64,000 bases of DNA from Paramarasmius palmivorus (GCA_037176845.1 JAYKXP010000034.1:124001-188000), one strand, 5' to 3'; positions 1 through 12,297 are shown, counted from the stretch's first letter. Numbers and translations: made by a program. Notes: generated from the sequence alone by a model not told the origin.

Positions 1-724
1 TTGGCGATACCGGCGAGCAGGATCTTGAACTATATGCAGAGTAAGCCGACTTTTCCTTGAATCGAATCCCCGTTCCTCAACGCCTTTTCTTAGCTTGGCT
101 CGGGAGAGACCCGAGCAAATACTGGGCGTGTTCATCCGCGATACTGGAACTGGCGATCCCCTTGAGGATCCCATTGGATTCAGAATAGGCATTGAATCAT
201 TCTCGAACCCTGAATCTACTACACCATACATCCCAGAGAACATCGCCCCTAGTCAACGCCGAACTTCCACCGAGGATCGCGGCAAAAGGCTCCCTCCAAT
301 TGATACATCCTACATCGTCCGCCAGCCGCGTTCGAGGTCATCCAAAACCCCTTCCACCGCTCCTGTCAGTAATCTCAATGGCAGTGGTGATTACTTTACA
401 CCCATGAAGATTACCGACGAGCCCGACACAATATCAATGTACGATGGCACACGAAATACTTCCATGACGTCTCTTGCGTCAGGCTATGTCCATAAGACGC
501 CGTCTACTGCAAGCTCTGGATATTTTCCCCTCCGTACACCCAAATCAGCAGCAACGGCTACGAGTGCATCTACCCGCATACCCGAAGCAGAAAGGAAAAG
601 ACACGAGTTGCAGATGAGGGTGTACAGAGCGAGGGCCAATATGCCTGAGCATGTTACTCTGAGGGTATTTAGGTCTCCAACGGAATGTGTGGAGACTCAG
701 GCGATGTTGTCCGGTCGTTCCTGA
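1..724 (+). CDS. 3' end of an unrecognised gene (partial)
   Basis: Only the C-terminal part is in the window. A short exon runs to about 40, where a GTAAGC donor is followed by an acceptor (TTTTCTTAG) ending at 93. The last exon then stays open to a TGA at 722-724. The roughly 209 visible residues are rich in Ser, Thr, Pro and Arg and look disordered. The last 45 or so are more ordered, with a charged segment (PEAERKRHELQMRVYRARAN) followed by EHVTLRVFRSPTEC. I do not recognise a family and see no membrane segment. The start lies outside the window. Confidence 0.6.
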
Positions 725-1266
725 AGTGACGAGTCGTAGAATACACGCATACTTGATCGGGCACTTTTTTCACTGTTGTCTGTAATTATAGATCTGGATT
801 TCACACTGTAAGCTTATAATATGTATATTCTTCTGATGTTCAAATGACTCTTTGGACCATACATGTAAAGCGTAGCGGTTGGCTGCATTGTACGCAGGGA
901 CATGCAAAACCGTTCTGCCTTAGCCCGGGCCGCCTAACATCGAATTCCCACGACATCCTTTTTCCTCAACCTCCATCTTCAGATATCTAGAAGCCATACA
1001 ATGCCCATACAAGCGGAATATCCCCGTGCTCATTCAGCTTTGAATGCAGATTGCTCAATGTGAGTCCTTCGTCGTAGTTCAATGGGCGCCGCTAACTCAA
1101 TAACACCACAGCAGCGGATGAAATTGCGTCGCTAAAAGCATACGGACATCGTATTCTGTCATTCTTACGGAGCTACCTCGGCAACCTGACTGTCCACGGG
1201 TTCTCCAAGTCTCTCGGTGCTGGACTATAAATTGACGAAAGGATGTCGAGGGTCGTAACAGCTTCA
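725..1266. other. intergenic, no gene seen
   Basis: This is the 3' flank of the partial gene and the 5' flank of the SGNH hydrolase. It is short of ORFs on the plus strand. The minus-strand ORF that reaches into it from 1426 is a shadow of the hydrolase's first exons. Confidence 0.5.
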
Positions 1267-2755
1267 TGAGACTCTCAACTCTACTCTCAATCACCGCCTT
1301 TTCGAAGGTCTGTGTGTTGTTGGCAAATGGAATTGCTCCAGATCCAACCGAAGGCCGATGGATAGCAACATGGACCTGTGCGTAGCTTTTCATGTAGAGT
1401 GGTCCGTCAAAGCTTAACCTGTGCATTTTTAGCCATGCCGCAACTCACGGAAACCTCAAATCTGCCACCAACTCCATTCGTGAGCCCATCTCTTTCTCCG
1501 TTACGGATGTCACGTATTGAGTGATGGATTGGTAGACTCAACCTTCCGTCGTGTATTCAACGACGCAACAATACGCCAAACACTACACCTTTCTACAGGC
1601 GCGAAACAAATCCGCCTTCGCTTTTCCAATGCTTTTGGGACGACCGACCTACCTATCACAGCCGCTTCTATCGCGCTCCCAGTAAACAACCAAGCCGGTT
1701 CGAGTGCAATTGTTGCAGGTTCAGCTCAAAATGTCACCTTTAGCGGCAATTCTACGATCATCATACCCAATGGCTCACTTGCGGTTTCCGACCCCATTGC
1801 AATGGAGGTAGAACCCCAATCGATGATAGCAGTCGATCTTTACCTTGCCAATGGTCAGCAATCGAATGATATCACTTCGCATCCTGGTAGTCGGACCACA
1901 TCTTGGTTTAGCCCAGGTAACCGTGTAGGTGTGCAGGATGTGAATGGTGGAGGATCGGCCAGCGCAGAACACTGGTATGCATATGTACCCTTTATTATGA
2001 CTTGTATAGCTCACTCGCATCAACAGGTACTTTGTGAGCGCTGTCGAAGCATGGTCTCCGAGTGAAAACCGTGCTCTCGTCGTGGTTGGCGATAGTATCA
2101 CGGATGGGCGTGGAAGTACGACGAATGGAAACGATCGGTTCGTCGACCCTTGGGTGATTCAAATTCTATAACTGAGTCCCATTTTAGCTGGCCGGATCAG
2201 CTTCTGGTCCGAACACAAGCAGACTCTGCAACCTCGCACATCTCTATCGTCAATCAAGCTGCAGGTGGCAATCGTATCCTTGCAGATGGCCTTGGTCCCA
2301 ACGCGATTGGCCGTATCGACCGAGATGTTCTCTCCCAGTCTGGAGTGGGATATGTCATGATCTATGAAGGCGTCAATGACATTGGTACCAGCATCCTCAA
2401 TGTTGCTGATCGTCTGATTCAAGCCTACCAACAAATCATTACCCGCGTTCACGCAGTGGGCCTTCCTATTTTTGGTGCCACCATCACCCCCTTTTTCGGT
2501 AATTCGTATTTCACAACGCAAAACGAGGCGATCAGGACAAGGGTCAACGATTGGATCCGTAACAGTGGGAAGTTCGATGCTGTGATTGATTTCGATGCAG
2601 CCACTAGGGATTCTACGAATCCGCAGAGGCTGAATCCAGCATTCGATAGTGGTGATGGGCTACATCTTAATCCCGCAGGATACAAGGCCATGGCAGAGGC
2701 CTTTGATTTGTCATTGTTTGAGAAATTTGCTTCTGGTGTAAGTACCTTTGAGTAG
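1267..2755 (+). CDS. secreted SGNH/GDSL-type esterase
   Basis: The first exon encodes a signal peptide (MRLSTLLSITAF...) followed by GRWIATWT. The next encodes SMPQLTETSNLPPTPF, typical of fungal SGNH hydrolases. A beta-rich N-terminal domain follows (DATIRQTLHLSTGAKQIRLR, SNAFGTTDLP). The catalytic domain has block I VVGDSITDGRG, a block III-like YEGVNDIG, and the C-terminal DGLHLNPAGY giving the catalytic Asp and His. The intron at 1975-2026 joins HW to YFVSAVE, and that at 2138-2187 joins NDR to WPDQLL. It probably deacetylates or de-esterifies polysaccharides or esters outside the cell (family inference). Oddity: the intron near 1480-1535 has good GT and AG ends, but the two well-supported reading frames differ by one base across it, so this copy may carry a frameshift or use a non-canonical junction. 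Confidence 0.85.
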
Positions 2756-3258
2756 TCCGATAAAACAGAATAAACTATTCGTCACTGCTTAAATTCCGTT
2801 CAATTTGATTTTGCGGAATCGAGACTACTAGCTCGCTAGCGTCGAAGGGCGGCTTCGGTAAACAAGCCCCCGTAGACTAGCACTTTGGATTTCTATGCTA
2901 ATGTGCTATTTTTTAGACTGAGCTTCCCATTGGTGGCTGCTCACGGACGGCGTCTCGGGCTCGAATCTCGAACAATTCCATTTGAAGCAATGCTCTATTT
3001 GTAGATGATCTGTTTCTAACAACAAGGAAAACCATCTCACTCGACGCCCCATTTATGCCTCTCGCCCTCTCTCGTACTAGAAGAGCTCGGGCTGGTATCT
3101 TACCGCTTCCTCTCAGGCGTTTCCCGACTCCCGGCATTGGCCCTGTCCCGCACCTCATCGGCGTCCCAAAATTTTAAAAAATTTAAATTCAAATACAGGC
3201 CCACTCCGACTCAAGCACATTATATAAAACATCTTCGCGCTCCCGGAACGTTTCTACA
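2756..3258. other. intergenic, no gene seen
   Basis: This holds the 3' flank of the SGNH hydrolase and the probable promoter of the alpha/beta hydrolase. An A/T-rich run lies near 3170-3190 and TATATAAA near 3222, about 35 bp upstream of the next ATG. Confidence 0.45.
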
Positions 3259-4532
3259 ATGCCCTTCGTTCAAGTGCAAACAGCTTCAGGAATTGCAAAC
3301 TACCACTACATTATATCTACACCTACTTATTCGTCTGCTCGATGGATCGACGAAAAGCTTCCCACTCTACTGTTCCTGCATGGCGTCTGGCTGGCGCAGG
3401 AGGTCTTCCACCGTACGTCTTTCGTTACTTGAATGGAACGTCGTTTCCCTTGAATGATATACCCTCAGTGCAGTTCATGGACCCTCAGGTACGGAGATTC
3501 AATTTGGTGGCATTGGATCTTCGTTTCTTTGGAAAGACAACGGGTCCTCCGTTACCTCGAATATACGAGAAGGAGGATGCGGCTAATGATGTCTCCAAGT
3601 TCATGGTACGTTCTGAACCCTCGGCCAATATCACTCATATTGAGCATAGTAATAAAGGATGCATTAAACCTCCCGCCGTGCCATGTCGTCGGCTTGTCCC
3701 TTGGCTCTACAATTGCCCTTCAGCTCGCCATATCACACCCAACAAAAGTCCGCTCACTTTTCCTAATGTCAGCGCTAATTCTGGAAGAAGTCGGTGTTGG
3801 TTCCATCATCACTCTGTTCAGGTCTAATATCCCTGCTTTTAGCCTCTTGAAGTGGCGGAGGGCAGAGAAGAAGTATGTCAATACTGGATGGAGAGTTTCA
3901 CAGATGAAGATGCCCTGCTAGTTGCGACATATGGTGGCTATCAACTTGCTTGCAGTAACAAAGCATCGCCCTTGATAGACGCGTGGGTCGTGGATTTGTC
4001 CTCTGAGTTTCCTGGCGATATACTCATTGGTTCTACCAAGTTTAACCAAAAACCTCACGCCCACGGCAAGGCGGAACTGGGGCCCCGACCACTTTGAAGA
4101 ATACAAGCTTGCGACAGTAGACTTCATCACGAAGAGGAGATCGCCATCCCTAGAGGAGTTGTCCAAGATCCAGTGCCCAATAGAACTTGTGCATGGCATG
4201 GATAACATGGCGTATTCGTTGGAATATTGCGAAAAGCAGCTAAAGCTTCTACAAGAGGCGGGTATCGATGCATCTCTATTCACCATCGAAGATGCGCCCC
4301 ATTTTATCTCGTTGAAGAAAGCGTGAGTTAACCCGGCCCTTCAGGAATGGATTGCTGACCATAGAACGTCAGGGTGAATCCGCTGCTGGCCGAGTTCATC
4401 CTCAACAACAGTAAGGAGGACGTGGAATCCGTTGCGGAAGACGGAATATTGTCTCCGTGGCACTCTGTTTTGGGGGATGTATTCGGGGAAGAATTAGACG
4501 AGGACGTTTTCGAATGTATCGTTACTGGTTGA
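3259..4532 (+). CDS. alpha/beta-hydrolase fold protein
   Basis: The ATG at 3259 opens MPFVQVQTASGIANYHY, then strand beta3 TLLFLHGVW with the oxyanion-hole HG, then FNLVALDLRFFGKTTGP. After an intron comes the nucleophile elbow HVVGLSLGST (GxSxG, Ser nucleophile). Later exons carry VAEGREEVCQYWMESF, then the beta8/acid region CPIELVHGMDNMAYS and the catalytic His in EDAPHFIS. An intron of about 53 bp near 3790-3842 joins LILEE to PLEVAEG. The last exon ends DEDVFECIVTG with TGA at 4530-4532. At about 320 residues it fits the common fungal hydrolase size. It has no signal peptide, so it is probably intracellular. The substrate cannot be told from sequence. Confidence 0.85.
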
Positions 4533-4863
4533 GTTCTTGGTCAAGAGTTAGGATATAATCATCAATTGTCAAACTATGTATACATCCAAGAGATAGTGAT
4601 TGTTAGCATGAGAGTGATTAACTACCTACGGCCCTGAACTTCCAGAAAACCCATGTCCGAGATGTGTATAGTAGTATGTAACAGAAGTATGCAGATTAGG
4701 CGTAAAATATGGTGCTGAGGAATATACAAGGAGCAAGCAGAAGGAATACCGTACACGCAGAAAACTGGAGAGCAGATACAATGAAAGCATATGAAGGATT
4801 GTGAGATCGTTCGAGTGAAAAGATTGAATTCGTAGGTGCAGTTGCTTGAGGGTTCGTCATTTC

Positions 4864-5606
4864 TCAATTTTCCCGTTTCATGATCGTCATCAAACCGGGC
4901 ACGCCTTTGGCAGCGTTCAAGACGACAGGTCTGTGTGGATCTCCTTGGGAAGATTTGGCGGCAGAGGCAGTGTAATGGATCTACAGCACAGGAAGCGGAA
5001 ATCAGGATTTTGATATCGTCCGGAAATTGAACAGCTACGCACTTGGACTTTATATGTACATGCACCTCTTGGTCGCGTTTTGGGCACGATAATAGTGCAT
5101 TTCCACCTAAGTAGAAGAAAAAGGGGTTTCAGGAATGCTTTACCACCAACTGAAAGATAAGAAACGCACTGCTCGTCCACTAGACAGTTCGCCCCCAACA
5201 TCTCCGCAGTCTCCAACAACGACGTCCTCGTCGCTCTCAGTAGCAACGGTGTATTCACCCCACCAATACAAGTGAATGTATCCGTATAGGTGATGACTTC
5301 TTTCCTAGCAGTTGTCATCCCCTCTGACAGGCCAGGATGTGACTGAGGAGCTTCTCCGGAAACAGACTCGATATGATTACTAGGTTTGGTGCGAGGACTG
5401 CGAGGACTTCGCATTTTGACCAATATATTAGCCACGTCGGCTGCCACGCCAAAGGAATGCCTTCTGTTTGGAGTTGCAGGTGGTGTGCCAGGCGTGGTCG
5501 ATTCTGGGCCGTTCGGCACTGGCATGGACAACGCTCGTTGCGGGGAAGGTGGGGGCGAAGAAGGTGATTGAGAAGAAGGATTGGCAGTGTTCCGGTGAAA
5601 AAGCAT
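4864..5606 (-). CDS. conserved basidiomycete protein of unknown function
   Basis: The start is at 5606 (MLFHRNTANPSSQSP). About 90 Ser/Pro-rich, probably disordered residues come first. A compact domain follows: ITYTDTFTCIGGVNTPLLLR, ETAEMLGANCLVDEQ, then after an intron WKCTIIVPKTRPRG and TYKVQ. A second intron leads to IHYTASAAKSSQGDPHRP and the tail AAKGVPGLMTIMKREN, with the stop at 4864-4866. The splice frames agree throughout. I recognise the pattern of a small fungal protein with an ETAEMLGANCLVDE-like core but know no function for it. There is no signal peptide or membrane segment. Confidence 0.7.
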
Positions 5607-5792
5607 TGTGGAGGTAAAGTAGAAACGTTGCAGAAGCGAGGCGAGTCAACGCCTGAAATGTAGATTGGCGTGACTTGATTGATGCCGATCATGAGCGCTG
5701 CAAGAGCGCCCTCGTAAATTGATTTACACGCTTTTACACATCGGGCTCAGTCTGTCACCGTAGGTAGTATTTCACAGTACGTGTATTCGGAA

Positions 5793-7332
5793 CTAGGTAC
5801 AAATGCTATAGATACTTAAGGAGGGAAAGCCAAGATGATTGTAGGGAATTCCTATAGAAGATTCCATTGAAAATGCAGGGTGCAGGCTCGGGGCGTTTAT
5901 AGTGGCCATTCTCGTCGAGGTAACTCTGCAGGACCACTGATTAGCAAAAAAGATGGAGATGTTGAAAATACCAGCGTACATCGATAGTGGTAGTAATCCC
6001 TCGCCGAGCAAACAAGGCAGCCGGAGCTGAGGCAGTCAGGTTTCGGAAATCTTTCATAGAACAATTCAGCAAGATGCGCAAACAGTGGACACAAGACTCA
6101 CCAATCTCGTTCGGCTGAGCAGCACTAGACTGGGACGCGTTAGTTTTGAACCGGCGGAGAATCACAAAGTTTAGTAGGACGGTGAGAGTATAAATACGGC
6201 CGGAGGCCAAGGAAATGAATGTGAAGCCTGAAGAGGCCTTGTCAGCCTGGGAGCGAGACCATAGACGGGGCTCATACCATCCAGTGAGAAGAACAGAACA
6301 AGCATGTTGAGAATTGTCACCAATGCAGTAATGAAGCCACATAGCACAGAATGTATCGACAATCGCATCAGCAGTCTGAGGGTTGTGAATCAGTATCAGC
6401 GTATTTCCATGAAGCCATTGGGGATGACATACCCTTGTGTTGAGTCATACGCGACTTTGAATCTTATGGAGTTTGAGAACCATGAGGCCAGCGATGGTAA
6501 TATCCGTCAAAGCAGAGAGAGCGGCCGATACACTTTTCATTGTCACATCAGTCCTGAATTTTTGGGAAAAGATTTTATTACTCACATGAGTGAGGCTCTT
6601 CCGAAAGTGGCGGGGCGGAAGTTGGTTGCTCGAACAACTATCACCGATACCACCACAAAAAGGCCCTAAAACATCAACGACGTGTGAGTGTGGCCGAACC
6701 CCTGGAAGCACGAAACTTACTCGGAGAGCGATGGCCAGCATTATGGTGAGAACAAGTGGGAAATTGCACGACCTTTGCGCGATGTCAGCATTCCCGGAAA
6801 TGGGTTAGTGTGGATGGCAGCTCACAGGGTCCAGTATCGATAGATGAAGTAGAATTGTTCAATCACGATTGATAGTTGAGTAAGGACAATTATCACTGTG
6901 AGATTCCACGAGCTCAAAAGCCTCTCCAGGTCCTGTAGCAATGGTATGAGAGAAGAGGGGCTGGCGGCGGAGTTTTGAAGGTACCATAGACAAAGAAAAA
7001 CTAAACATGATTCGAATCAGTAAGGTTCAGATACGGAGGTCTGCTGCACTCACATTGTAAGCATGAACACAAATGACAATTGTGCATAGGGTTTCTGTCA
7101 AAAGCGACGTTGCAACTGCCCAACGAGAAGACCGTTTACTTGAATAATACAGATAGTGTCCGCCGAGAGCGAGTTCGGAAGTGTAAAGAACGAGATTGAC
7201 CCATGTCGCGATAAGCAAAGTCCTGTAAAATGTCTGAGTAACGATGTGAGTATGAATTCGGACAAGTACAACGTACGGAAGAGACACGCCGTGGTGCCTA
7301 GCATCAAGATTCTCCCCCGATGCCTCTACCAT
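5793..7332 (-). CDS. DUF6534-type multi-pass membrane protein
   Basis: Several hydrophobic exons on the minus strand match the fungal DUF6534 architecture of about seven helices. From the N-terminus: GVSLPYVVLVRIHTHIV, TLLIATWVNLVLYTSELALG with HYLYY, ETLCTIVICVHAYN, SSWNLTVIIVLTQLSIVIEQ with FYFIYRYW, SALTDITIAGLMVLKLHKIQ, CGFITALVTILNMLVLFF, and IYTLTVLLNFVILRRFKTNAS. The start at 7332 (MVEASGENLDARHHGV) is my choice. The 3' end is the least certain part: an intron near 6000-6090 leads to a last exon ending at 5793. These proteins are very common in mushrooms and their role is unknown. Confidence 0.65.
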
Positions 7333-8144
7333 TTGACTATTACCGCAAGTCACCAAAGAGAAATGGTGGACTGGGAGATAATCATGAGGGTGGTGAAGCA
7401 AGAACTTGCCAATGCCAGACCTGGATTGATTTTTGGTGCCGCTTAGACGAATTTCCCTTGGTAACAAGCCATCGCTGAGAACATCATCGCGCTGATGTGG
7501 GGATGGAATCAATGAGAAGGTCAAGAAAAGGGTCGCAGTTGACAAAAGGAATAAACCGAATTTCTGGCGGTTCCCACGTTGCACGGAACGTTTACCCAGG
7601 TTTACCTCTCCTCAAGCTCTTGCTATCGAGCAACACGAACGACGACTCGTTAGGAAGTTGAGATGCACGGAGAGCATCTTGAATCAAGCACGGAGCAATG
7701 CAAGCTCAAATACACCAACATGAAAAGGAAAATGGTGCGTAGGTTTAATACATTCTCGTGTTAGGCCCGTCGGCTAAGCATGTTTCGTGTCCAGTTCAGA
7801 GGCTTTGCTGGCGCGTTGATTGTCGCGGGCATCTCGATGTACGTGTCGAAAAGAATAATCGACAATAGAAGGAGAATTGATTTGGAGGCATACCGATCTT
7901 GTAAGTCTCAATGACATCGTCCGTTCTGTAATGCCTCGGCTTATACCGATTCAGTGCAGAAATCTGGAGCAAAAGACATACAGAATGCATCTCCTAGTGC
8001 ATCTAACGCATAATGACCCCAACCTATCGTCACAGTCTCTCACTGAATCGCTCCGCTCAATATTTTGGCTCGTTTCTGTCCTTCTTTTAATCCCATGGTC
8101 ACCCTTCGTTTTCCTCCTCTTTCTCCCATCCAACAACGCAAAAA
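7333..8144. other. divergent intergenic region
   Basis: This lies between the starts of the DUF6534 gene (minus) and the small one-helix gene (plus), so it should hold both promoters. The pyrimidine-rich stretch at 8075-8130, just upstream of the ATG at 8145, is typical of fungal core promoters. ORFs here have no recognisable content. Confidence 0.45.
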
Positions 8145-8569
8145 ATGTCCCAAACTGGAGTCGGTGGTACTCGTGCGCCAAACGCCAAAATGCCCGTCAA
8201 CCCCAACAAGTTGGGTTTCGTCAGTTATCCTCTTTATTCCCATAGTTGCAATGAATTGATTGGTTGCGATTTCAGAGAGGACTCGCAGCAGCAGGTGTAG
8301 TTGCAGCAGGATTTGCCGGTTTCTATTACAGCTTCCTGCGTCATGACGACCAAAAGAAGGCGCATGGTCAACTAGAGACTTGTATGTTGTGGTGTTCATT
8401 CCAAGAGTTTACATTCTAACCTCGGGTCTCATGCTTAGGGGAAGCTGCTCATCATCCGAATGGCGGGAAGACACCCAAATACCGCCCAGAAGACCAGCGA
8501 ATAGAATACCCGAAAAACTCCTCACAAGAAGCCAGAGTCATCTCCAACTATGACAAGGACAATTCATGA
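8145..8569 (+). CDS. small single-helix membrane protein, unknown
   Basis: Three short exons give a protein of about 100 residues. MSQTGVGGTRAPNAKMPVNPNKL is joined across an intron ending TTTCAGAGAG (near 8279) to GLAAAGVVAAGFAGFYYSFL, one hydrophobic helix. This is followed by RHDDQKKAHGQLET and, after a second intron (acceptor GCTTAG near 8440), WEAAHHPNGGKTPKYRPED and a polar tail ending NYDKDNS. TGA is at 8567-8569. The splice phases fit. The layout, a short N-terminus with one Ala/Gly-rich helix and a charged tail, resembles small mitochondrial inner-membrane proteins, but I cannot name it. Confidence 0.65.
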
Positions 8570-9556
8570 AAGAACCACTTCAACACGAATGCGGCGTATC
8601 ATAGTATTGACATCTATGAGCATGTATACTAATATTGCTGGACTTCCATGGCGCCACTAATGAATTACAATTTACACCTTATCGCCATACTTACACCCGT
8701 CCGAACTATGGCGCAGAATGACCATCACGACCGAAAAGTCCGCTACGATAGGCGTCTGCAATGGGTCATTGAGCATCTTGTCAAAGCTTTTAAAGTTATT
8801 GTCGAGCGTCCCGAGCAACGAACCTGCGTACGCACTCACCTGTCTACACCTTTCCGAGGACATGTGCGATCGACCGACGCCCGACGCCGGCATACCCTTG
8901 TATCCAGGCTCGTTCAATCTGCGACGAGCCAACTGAATAGGTGCTGAGAAAGCTTCTTCATCACCTCGTTTCTGCCTTATATGATGAATCAAATAGGCTT
9001 CTATACGTTTTACGAACACCAAACCAAAGCGAGATTCCAAGAAAGGTTGGGTATCAATTGAACCTTATCGTACAGGAATCCCTTTGGCCACCATGAGAAG
9101 TGATGTCTGAAGATGAATATCCACATGAACCCGTTTGGCGTTGTACATGGCCGACACGCCCACGACTCCATGACCCCGGGGACATGTGTGCGTTGAGTCT
9201 TCACCAGGTAATCAGTAAAGCGGCATTGGGACCAGCAAATGCTGCAAACATACCTGAAACATGACCATGACCTGGCCAGGGTCGGCTGGCTGAAAAGGGC
9301 TGAAGTAACGGCAAGGATATTCTGAGTAAGGGAGGACGTATGCATAAATTAATTTGGAAAACTCTGAAACTTCGAGGCCATCGACCCGCTTTTCCCGGAG
9401 ACCACAAGCACCATGACGGACAGAGGTGCGGGTGCAAAATGTACGACTTCCGATACAGTGAATTCACAGGCACGATATACACGTATTTTACATCTAGATG
9501 TCTAAATGAGACCCAGCAGCGACACGCGCAAGCAATGAAACCGTACCAAAATGGCT
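8570..9556. other. region between convergent genes, no confident gene
   Basis: This lies between two convergent genes. The minus strand has a fairly long open stretch (8672-9040) and an overlapping one (9010-9345), but I see no start, splice set or family motif that turns them into a gene. The plus strand is broken by stops at 8936 and just beyond. Confidence 0.35.
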
Positions 9557-10728
9557 CTATTTATCGTCATCGTCGCTCCAGAGTAGATCCTCGTCAAACA
9601 CGTCCTCCTCGTCACTAGGAACCCCAAATCCACCAAATAAGGCATCCTTTTGCGGAAGGATACGGTGCCTGTAAATAGATATGCCAAAGTTAGTTTAGTA
9701 ATGCGAAAGCGAATACAACAATACCGACTTTATTAGGAGTTCTTCTACACCAGCTGCACCAGCCTCCCAATCGACTCGCACCCAGTTATGGACAAGCTCG
9801 CCGTCGCGATATACCAAAACCGTCGGCAGCATGTCGAGGTCCACATTATCCTCATCGTACCGTTCCTCGTCAGAGTTAGCGTCGTCGTCGTCCTTGTAAC
9901 CTTTTTCGTCGTAAGGATCGTCATCGTCATCCCGTATAGGACGAGAAGGACGAGAGATTTTCAGGGATGTAGATGTAGACTTGCTCCCTGAATTCAGAGA
10001 TGCGAATCCGAGCGCAGAAGCCCTGCATCTGAGGAATTTAGTATCGGGGTATGTTCTGGCAAGGCGAGCCAAAGTATCATCGAGGGTGTAGCAACGGTCT
10101 AGTGACTGTGTAACCCCTCGTTAGTGAAAAGAGCTCGTAGAAGTTGAATAGGTCCTCATACCGGTTCGTATAAATGAACGACTACCCATACGCCTCTCTC
10201 TTCTTTTTCGACGGCAGCTACGAAATTGTGAACTCCCACTTCTCTCAGATGGCCAAATTTGTTCTCTCTCATCCGACCAAAGACATCTCGCCTCCCATCT
10301 CGCTCCTTTTCCCGTGCTCGTTCTCGCTCTTTAGCAACTAGCTCATCCACCTTCTCTCCTTCCGGTTTCTCTCGCTCTTCTTCGAGGAAGGTCTTTCCAC
10401 CAAGGTTACTTTTCTCCATTTTCTGCCTCATCTCCTCAATCTCCCTACTTCGCTTCTGCCTATTCATTTCCACAGCCTCGTCTCTATCCCTGATAACACC
10501 TTTGACACCCGTCCGGCCAGGACCCATCCCGATAGATTCCTGTTGCGGTTCCGGTGGTGGTGCACCTCCTGCCTTCTTCTCGTTGTCCTCGAACTCTGCT
10601 AGTTCATCATCGTGCCACCCTTTGTCGGATGAAGGTGATTCTGAACGAGCAGGTGACGATGAGCGTGATTGTCCGTTGAATAACTCTCCTGAGAGTACTA
10701 AAGCTTCAATGTCTGCGTACTGCGCCAT
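9557..10728 (-). CDS. phosducin-like protein (thioredoxin fold)
   Basis: The start at 10728 (MAQYADIEALVLSGELFNG) is followed by an acidic, Ser-rich region, then the phosducin-family GMGPGRTGVKGVIRDRDE and a charged coiled-coil stretch (REIEEMRQKMEKSNLGGKTF). The thioredoxin-like domain begins FGHLREVGVHNFVAAVEKE with GVWVVVHLYEP. It is joined by an intron ending near 10110 to SLDRCYTLDDTLARLARTYP, then DTKFLRCRASALGF, and closes with DMLPTVLVYRDGELVHNWVR. A low-complexity acidic insert (about 9850-9950 on the plus strand) interrupts the fold. The tail is acidic (DEEDVFDEDLLWSDDDDK), with the stop at 9557-9559. The family binds G-protein beta-gamma or the CCT chaperonin and assists folding of tubulin, actin or G-beta. 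There is no CxxC redox pair, as expected for phosducins. Confidence 0.88.
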
Positions 10729-11581
10729 AGAGTAGGAGGATTGGAGATGGGAGTAGAATAGAGGAGATTATTTCTGGGGTTACATCCTGTCTCAAGACGT
10801 AAAGGGGCCGAATCTCACCATTTTAGTTTGTGTCCCAATATACAGCGAGGAATAATCTGCACTTTATGAAATGATCCCAGTATAGGATGAAGGTATATAG
10901 AAAGAAGTAGTCGAGGGGAGAAGTAAAGATGTTTCCAGAAACATAATCGTGCGGAGGATACATCCACCCTTGGCGCCTATCATAAGTACGTACATCGAGG
11001 ACGGGCTAGCACTCTAGCCGAGCTCTACGGGATCGTTTTAGGACGATGTATCACCGCATGGGCATACTAGGACATACTCTACATGTACAGGGTATTATAC
11101 CAAAGAGCCATACGTATAACTTTTCTGAACAGCGTGTTAACGCAAGGACCGAGGCTGGCCAGCCGAGCCAGAAATTAGGTGGTGTTTCGGCAGGTAGCAG
11201 AGAAAACGTAAACAGAACTAGCGCAGGCCTGTACCAGAGACCCCAACTCCTTCAGAGCCGATTGAAGGCAGAGTAGCACTGTCATTGCTCTGGAACTCGA
11301 CCTGGAAAGTAGCTGAAGTCACACGAAGTGTAGCTTGAGGGATTGGGTTCCTGATACCATGTCAAAGGTAGCAGAACACAAAATCTCGCTGTTCCATGAA
11401 CGATCGTGGAGGCACAAGGGAAGGCGACAACGAAGAGCGTAAAATATCCATGTATACACGATTAGGGTAGATAGACACTGATTGATTGAGTACCGAGTCA
11501 GCTTTGCAACTTCGAGAAAACTAGGATACTGCTCACCTAAATCCACGAAAAGATAGACAATAATATATTTAGCCAACTGCT
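10729..11581. other. intergenic, no gene seen
   Basis: This is 5' flank of the phosducin-like gene and 3' flank of BET1. Open stretches on either strand (for example 11046-11276 plus) lack protein-like composition or splice context. Confidence 0.4.
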
Positions 11582-12032
11582 TCACGCAGGCGGGGCAGGA
11601 TCCCCGCTCGTCCACCACCACCATATCTTGGACGTTATCCAAAGCGTTATAAATGCTCCAACAACATACATCGCTATCCGCCATGCTTTCAATCCACCCT
11701 GACCGATACCGAAAGCTTGCCCGGCCCGCCGAGTCGTTTGTGCCAGAGAGGAACCAAAAGATGAAAAGGTGTTGCCCTGTTATACCATCGAGTTCAGTAA
11801 AATCGAGAGAAGTAGTCATATTGACGTACAGTATCATCTAGCATCAAGTTCTGACGTTCAACGTCGTCGTGTATATCAGTAGTAACCTGGAAATACAGGT
11901 CAGTACAAACTAGCTATGAGCAAAGAGTTTACTCACTCCACGTAGTGTCCGTATTTTCGAATGGAGTTCGTCTAGCCGTTGATCATTTTGACGTTCGTAT
12001 GTATCTTCAACGCGGTCTCTTGAGCTGGACAT
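11582..12032 (-). CDS. BET1: Bet1-like ER-Golgi v-SNARE
   Basis: Three exons give about 115 residues. Exon 1 is MSSSRDRVEDTYERQNDQ then RLDELHSKIRTLRG. Exon 2 is VTTDIHDDVERQNLMLDDT. Exon 3 is GNTFSSFGSSLAQTTRRAGQ then a linker and the C-terminal anchor MYVVGAFITLWITSKIWWWW with a short lumenal tail, TGA at 11582-11584. The heptads LDELHSK..LRGVT..IHDDV..Q..LDDT form the SNARE coiled coil, with a Q at the layer position expected of a Qc-type Bet1. The protein would be tail-anchored in ER/Golgi membranes and act in vesicle fusion. SFT1 is the only close alternative. Confidence 0.88.
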
Positions 12033-12297
12033 GGAGGTTGCAAAGAGGAAAGGTGAACCTAATTGTCCCACGTAAGCAGATTTGGCGCGCTAAAGGCTAA
12101 GCGCTCGTACACGCTGCGCTTTCTTCTCTTCCATCATCATGCTCATCTTGTTGAGCAAAAACTACGCTTTCACATTCTCGTATCCAAATCATTTGAATGC
12201 TTCTACCAACAAGTTTTCATGGCAGATTTACTCTCCATTCACAGAGAAAAACAAAAGCGGAGCTTCTTCAATATCTTCTAGTACTACACCCTTAATC

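Noticed and set aside
1097..1426. 109-residue minus ORF
   Set aside because: It is antisense to the signal-peptide and second exons of the SGNH hydrolase, which carry the family motifs on the plus strand.
8672..9345. Long open minus-strand stretches that look like a gene
   Set aside because: No start codon, intron set or family motif supports them, and an in-frame stop breaks the join; they lie between two convergent genes.
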